Shown here: positions 14,339 to 16,620 of the stretch, in pieces
Position numbering within the stretch: the first letter of the stretch is position 1
Layout of the letters: every line of letters starts with the position of its first letter
Origin: Kiritimatiellia bacterium
GTDB taxonomy: Bacteria; Verrucomicrobiota; Kiritimatiellia; RFP12; UBA1067
Direction of reading: 5' to 3'
NCBI GenBank assembly: GCA_017999015.1
Contig: JAGOBZ010000025.1
Span: 1 to 16,620, forward strand
Length of the DNA stretch: 16,620 bases
Made by a program: the position numbers and the translations under genes
Notes under the pieces: generated by a model
What the model was told of the DNA's origin: nothing
Database searches by the model: none
The model's input: the letters and a program-made list of their open reading frames with translations, nothing else

Positions 14339-14986
14339 ATGAACGTCGTTATTCTGTTGGGTGGCCCGGGGTCGGGCAAAGGGACGATCGCCGGGCGGCT
14401 GGTGGCTGCGGATCAGTCGCTGCGGCATGTGTCGAGCGGCGATCTGTTGCGTGACGCGGTGAAGCGCCAGACGGCGGCGGGGGTCGAGGCGGACGGGTAC
14501 ATGAAGCGCGGCGAGCTGGTGCCTGACGCGATCATCGCGCGGATGATCGCCGACCTGATGGCAGGGATCGCAGGTCCCTGCACGTTGTTGCTGGACGGTT
14601 TCCCTCGCACGGTGGTGCAGGCGGAGATTCTGGACGGTACGATTGCGGGTTGCGGCGCGTCGCTGGCCGCGGTGGTGCTGCTGGAGGTGGCCGACGAGAT
14701 TTTGGTGGACCGGATTGCCGGACGCAGGGCCTGTCCGGGGTGCGGGGCCGGCTATCATGTGACCAATATTCCGCCGCGGGTTGCCGGCATCTGCGACGCC
14801 TGCGGGAGTGCGCTGACGGTGCGCAAGGACGACAATCCCGAGACCGTGAAGAACAGGCTGGCCGTGTATCAGGCGCAGACGGTGCCGCTGATCGAGTTTT
14901 ACGAGGCGCGCGGCGCGTTGCGGCGCGTGCCGGGAACCGGGCCCATTGATGAAATCGTAGAGAGGGTCAGGCGCGCGCTTTCATGA
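14339..14986 (+). CDS. adk: Adenylate kinase, zinc-LID type
   Basis: A 215-residue long-form adenylate kinase, which interconverts ATP + AMP and 2 ADP in the cytoplasm. P-loop GGPGSGKGT is at residues 8-16, SGDLLR (AMP site) at 33-38, and GFPRT at 87-91. The LID domain carries a Cys4 zinc site, CPGC at 132-135 and CDAC at 152-155. NPETVKNRL is in the late catalytic region. The start is uncertain: ATG at 14339 gives the family-typical N-terminus MNVVILLG with ACGGGT nine bases upstream, while ATG 14330 and GTG 14321 are in frame. The ATGA overlap with map indicates translational coupling. In most bacteria adk follows secY in the spc operon; here two tRNAs and a hairpin precede it, so it may have its own promoter, which I cannot identify. 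Confidence 0.95.
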   Translation: MNVVILLGGPGSGKGTIAGRLVAADQSLRHVSSGDLLRDAVKRQTAAGVEADGYMKRGELVPDAIIARMIADLMAGIAGPCTLLLDGFPRTVVQAEILDGTIAGCGASLAAVVLLEVADEILVDRIAGRRACPGCGAGYHVTNIPPRVAGICDACGSALTVRKDDNPETVKNRLAVYQAQTVPLIEFYEARGALRRVPGTGPIDEIVERVRRALS

Positions 14987-15732
14987 AGATCCCGTTGAAG
15001 AGCGCTGCGGAGCTGGACGCGATGCGGGTGAGCTGCCGGATGACAGCCTCCGTGCTGGAGCAGGTGGCGGCGGCGATTCAACCCGGGGTGACGACAGGGG
15101 AACTGGATGCGTTGGCCCGGCGGCTGATCGCGGGCATGAACGCCAAACCCTCCTTTTTGGGCTACCGGGGGTATCCGGGAGCGATGTGCATTTCGATTAA
15201 CGACGAGGTGATTCACGGCATCCCCGGGCGGAGGGTTGTTCTGCCGGGGGATGTGGTGAGTCTGGACGTCGGGGTGTATTACAATGGATTTCATGGGGAC
15301 TGTGCCACGACCGTAACGGCCGGGGTGACGGATCCCGATGTGATCCGGCTCGTCGAGACGACGCGCCGGGCGCTGGATGCGGCGGTGGCCGCGGTCCGGC
15401 CCGGTTGCCGACTCTCCGACGTCTCTCACACGGTTGAGGGCGTCGTGCAGGCGGGCGGCTGTTCGGTGGTGCGGGATTTTGTCGGTCACGGCGTGGGGCG
15501 TCACCTCCACGAAGATCCACAGATCCCCAACTACGGGACGCCGGGGCACGGCCCCGTCCTGAAGCCCGGGATGACGTTGGCGATCGAGCCGATGGTCAAC
15601 CTGGGACGGCCGGATGTGGCAGTGCAGGATGACGGTTGGACAGTTGTAACGCGAGACGGGAAACCGTCCGCTCACTTCGAGCACACCGTGGCCGTGCTGG
15701 AAGAAAGTGTGGAAGTTCTGACGCTGGCATAA
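14983..15732 (+). CDS. map: Methionine aminopeptidase, type I
   Basis: A 249-residue type Ia enzyme that removes the initiator Met from new proteins. The five dimetal ligands are in place: Asp95 and Asp106 (SLDVGVYYNGFHGDCATT), His169 (FVGHGVGRHLHEDP), Glu202 (AIEPMV) and Glu233 (HFEHTVAV). His78 in NDEVIHGIP is the conserved substrate-site histidine. The ATG overlaps the adk stop by four bases (ATGA). There is no N-terminal zinc extension. In the usual spc operon infA follows map; here a promoter candidate and rpmJ follow instead. Confidence 0.97.
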   Translation: MKIPLKSAAELDAMRVSCRMTASVLEQVAAAIQPGVTTGELDALARRLIAGMNAKPSFLGYRGYPGAMCISINDEVIHGIPGRRVVLPGDVVSLDVGVYYNGFHGDCATTVTAGVTDPDVIRLVETTRRALDAAVAAVRPGCRLSDVSHTVEGVVQAGGCSVVRDFVGHGVGRHLHEDPQIPNYGTPGHGPVLKPGMTLAIEPMVNLGRPDVAVQDDGWTVVTRDGKPSAHFEHTVAVLEESVEVLTLA

Positions 15733-15754
15733 AGAATTTTCCATATTTTTAGGA

Positions 15755-15783
15755 TAGACAAGGTAACGGACTTTTGGTTAAAT
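15755..15783 (+). promoter_or_regulatory. Possible promoter for rpmJ-rpsM-rpsK
   Basis: TAGACA at 15755-15760 (five of six), a 17-base spacer, and TTAAAT at 15778-15783 (four of six). It lies in the 83-base AT-rich gap between map and rpmJ, about 33 bases before the rpmJ ATG. It could separate expression of the ribosomal genes from adk-map. Confidence 0.4.
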
Positions 15784-15815
15784 CCAACACCTTTTTTGAA
15801 CAAGGAATAAAGACC

Positions 15816-15929
15816 ATGAAAGTTCGCAGTTCAGTGCGGCGCATTTGTGAGCGTTGCCGTGTGGTACGTCGCAAGGGCGTCGTGCGTATCATTTGTACGA
15901 ATCCCCGCCATAAGCAGCGTCAGGGTTAA
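15816..15929 (+). CDS. rpmJ: 50S ribosomal protein L36 (bL36)
   Basis: A complete 37-residue protein, the usual length for bL36. It begins MKVRSSVRRICERC and ends TNPRHKQRQG. The zinc ribbon ligands Cys11, Cys14, Cys27 and His32 are all present, so it is the zinc-binding (C+) form. AAGGA lies 9 bases before the ATG. It is followed 15 bases later by rpsM, the standard order. Confidence 0.96.
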   Translation: MKVRSSVRRICERCRVVRRKGVVRIICTNPRHKQRQG

Positions 15930-15944
15930 CTGGAGAAGACAATC

Positions 15945-16349
15945 ATGCCGAGATTGATGGGTGTGGATGTCCCGGGCAGAAAGCGTGTCGAGTACGCGCT
16001 CCGGTACATTCACGGAATCGGTCCCAAGCGGGCCAGTGACGTGGTCGAGCATTGCAAAATCGACCCGGCCAAGAAGGCCGACGATCTGTCCCCGGAAGAG
16101 ATCCGCCAGATTGTGGGCTTCATTCAGGACAATTACCGGGTCGAGGGTGATCTGCGCCGCGAGGTGTCACAGAACATCCGCCGGTTGATCAGTATCGGCA
16201 CCTACCGCGGCCTGCGTCACAAGCGCGGCCTGCCGGTCCGCGGGCAGAGGACCCGTACGAATGCGCGGACCCGCAAGGGCGGCAAGCGGACAGTGGGCGC
16301 GGTGCGCGACAAGACGGCACGCGCGGCGATGAAAGCCAAGGGCAAATAA
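15945..16349 (+). CDS. rpsM: 30S ribosomal protein S13 (uS13)
   Basis: A 134-residue uS13, somewhat longer than the E. coli protein (118). MPRLMGVDVPGRKRVEYALRY, the GIGPKRA helix-two-turn region, RRLISIGTYRGLRHKRGLPVRGQRTRTNARTRKG are diagnostic and are spread along the chain. S13 sits in the head of the 30S subunit and contacts the P-site tRNA and bridges to 50S. The extra length is a basic C-terminal tail after TRKGGKRTVG. GGAG lies about eight bases before the ATG. It is in the expected rpmJ-rpsM-rpsK order. Confidence 0.97.
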   Translation: MPRLMGVDVPGRKRVEYALRYIHGIGPKRASDVVEHCKIDPAKKADDLSPEEIRQIVGFIQDNYRVEGDLRREVSQNIRRLISIGTYRGLRHKRGLPVRGQRTRTNARTRKGGKRTVGAVRDKTARAAMKAKGK

Positions 16350-16376
16350 ACCCGGCGACGGCAGGGCGCGTGACTT

Positions 16377-16415
16377 GTCCCTCGCGGGACGGGACCGATG
16401 CCGTGTCGGCCAAGT
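16377..16415 (+). other. Two small hairpins in the rpsM-rpsK gap
   Basis: GTCCC-TCGC-GGGAC (16377-16390) is followed closely by a second short stem built on GCCG-TGT-CGGC. They lie in an 85-base gap that is longer than usual for this gene pair. A role in ribosomal protein autoregulation is possible but unsupported beyond position; there is no T-run. Confidence 0.3.
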
Positions 16416-16434
16416 ATTTTGAGGCTGAATACGC

Positions 16435-16620
16435 ATGAGCGAAGAAGCTGTGAAGCAAGAAGAGCAGGCGGCGACCCCTGAGCAGGTGGCCGTGAGCGAG
16501 GCGCAGGCTGTGATGTGTGCGGGCGACGAGCCCGCCAAAGCCGCCGATGCCGCCAAGAAAAAAGGCAAGGGGAAGTCGATCCCCGCCGGAATCGCCTTTG
16601 TCCGTTCGACGTTCAACAAC
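16435..16620 (+). CDS. rpsK: 30S ribosomal protein S11 (uS11), 5' part
   Basis: The first 62 residues are in the window; the gene continues beyond it. The conserved core begins at residue 52 with GIAFVRSTFNN, matching the S11 signature region (GVAHIHASFNN in E. coli). The N-terminus is extended: about 33 residues more than E. coli, with an acidic, Ala/Gln-rich start (MSEEAVKQEEQ) followed by a Lys/Gly stretch (KKKGKGK). S11 binds 16S rRNA in the 30S platform. GAGG lies 10 bases before the ATG. Given the gene order, rpsD, rpoA and rplQ are expected downstream but are not visible. Confidence 0.9.
   Translation, partial: MSEEAVKQEEQAATPEQVAVSEAQAVMCAGDEPAKAADAAKKKGKGKSIPAGIAFVRSTFNN

Noticed and set aside
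15733..15815. A hidden infA gene between map and rpmJ
   Set aside because: The gap is 83 bases, too short for the roughly 72-residue IF-1, and has no matching reading frame.

Overview
The window is a GC-rich bacterial chromosome segment. Gene content points to the PVC group, most likely Kiritimatiellota or a near relative: a Cys-type sulfatase of the iduronate-2-sulfatase-like branch, a Tat-exported Gfo/Idh/MocA oxidoreductase, a very large Ala/Gln/Glu-rich membrane coiled-coil protein, and short heptameric DNA repeats at gene ends. This placement is inferred from content; no rRNA or phylogenetic marker was compared. No insertion sequence, phage gene or CRISPR array is visible, and no stretch above 300 bases lacks a gene.

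Positions 1-1800: the 3' part of a UV damage endonuclease (uvsE, +) converges on a Nudix hydrolase (-). Both 3' ends run into direct copies of a heptameric repeat. Next is a small exported Cys-rich, metallothionein-like protein (+) with its own promoter, a 5' hairpin, a near-ideal Shine-Dalgarno and a textbook intrinsic terminator.

Positions 1800-10170 (+): a 1346-residue membrane protein with a huge helical region (DUF4175-like), a tightly linked Tat-exported oxidoreductase, and a SWIM-SNF2 helicase with an unassigned C-terminal region.

Positions 10236-13917 (-): trpB, trpA and a secreted sulfatase form one unidirectional cluster, with a sigma70-type promoter overlapped by an inverted repeat. 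trpB and trpA make tryptophan synthase; the sulfatase follows trpA by 28 bases, an unusual partner.

Positions 13987-16620 (+): tRNA-Gly(GCC) and tRNA-Lys(CTT), a terminator-like hairpin, an inverted heptamer array, then adk-map (overlapping ATGA), rpmJ, rpsM and the start of rpsK. This resembles the end of the spc operon and the beginning of the alpha operon, but secY does not precede adk and infA is absent between map and rpmJ. Translation and housekeeping functions dominate this end.

The best candidates for something undescribed are the exported Cys-rich peptide with its leader hairpin, the heptamer arrays that sit on stop codons, the giant coiled-coil protein without its usual MoxR/VWA partners, and the C-terminal region of the SNF2 protein.
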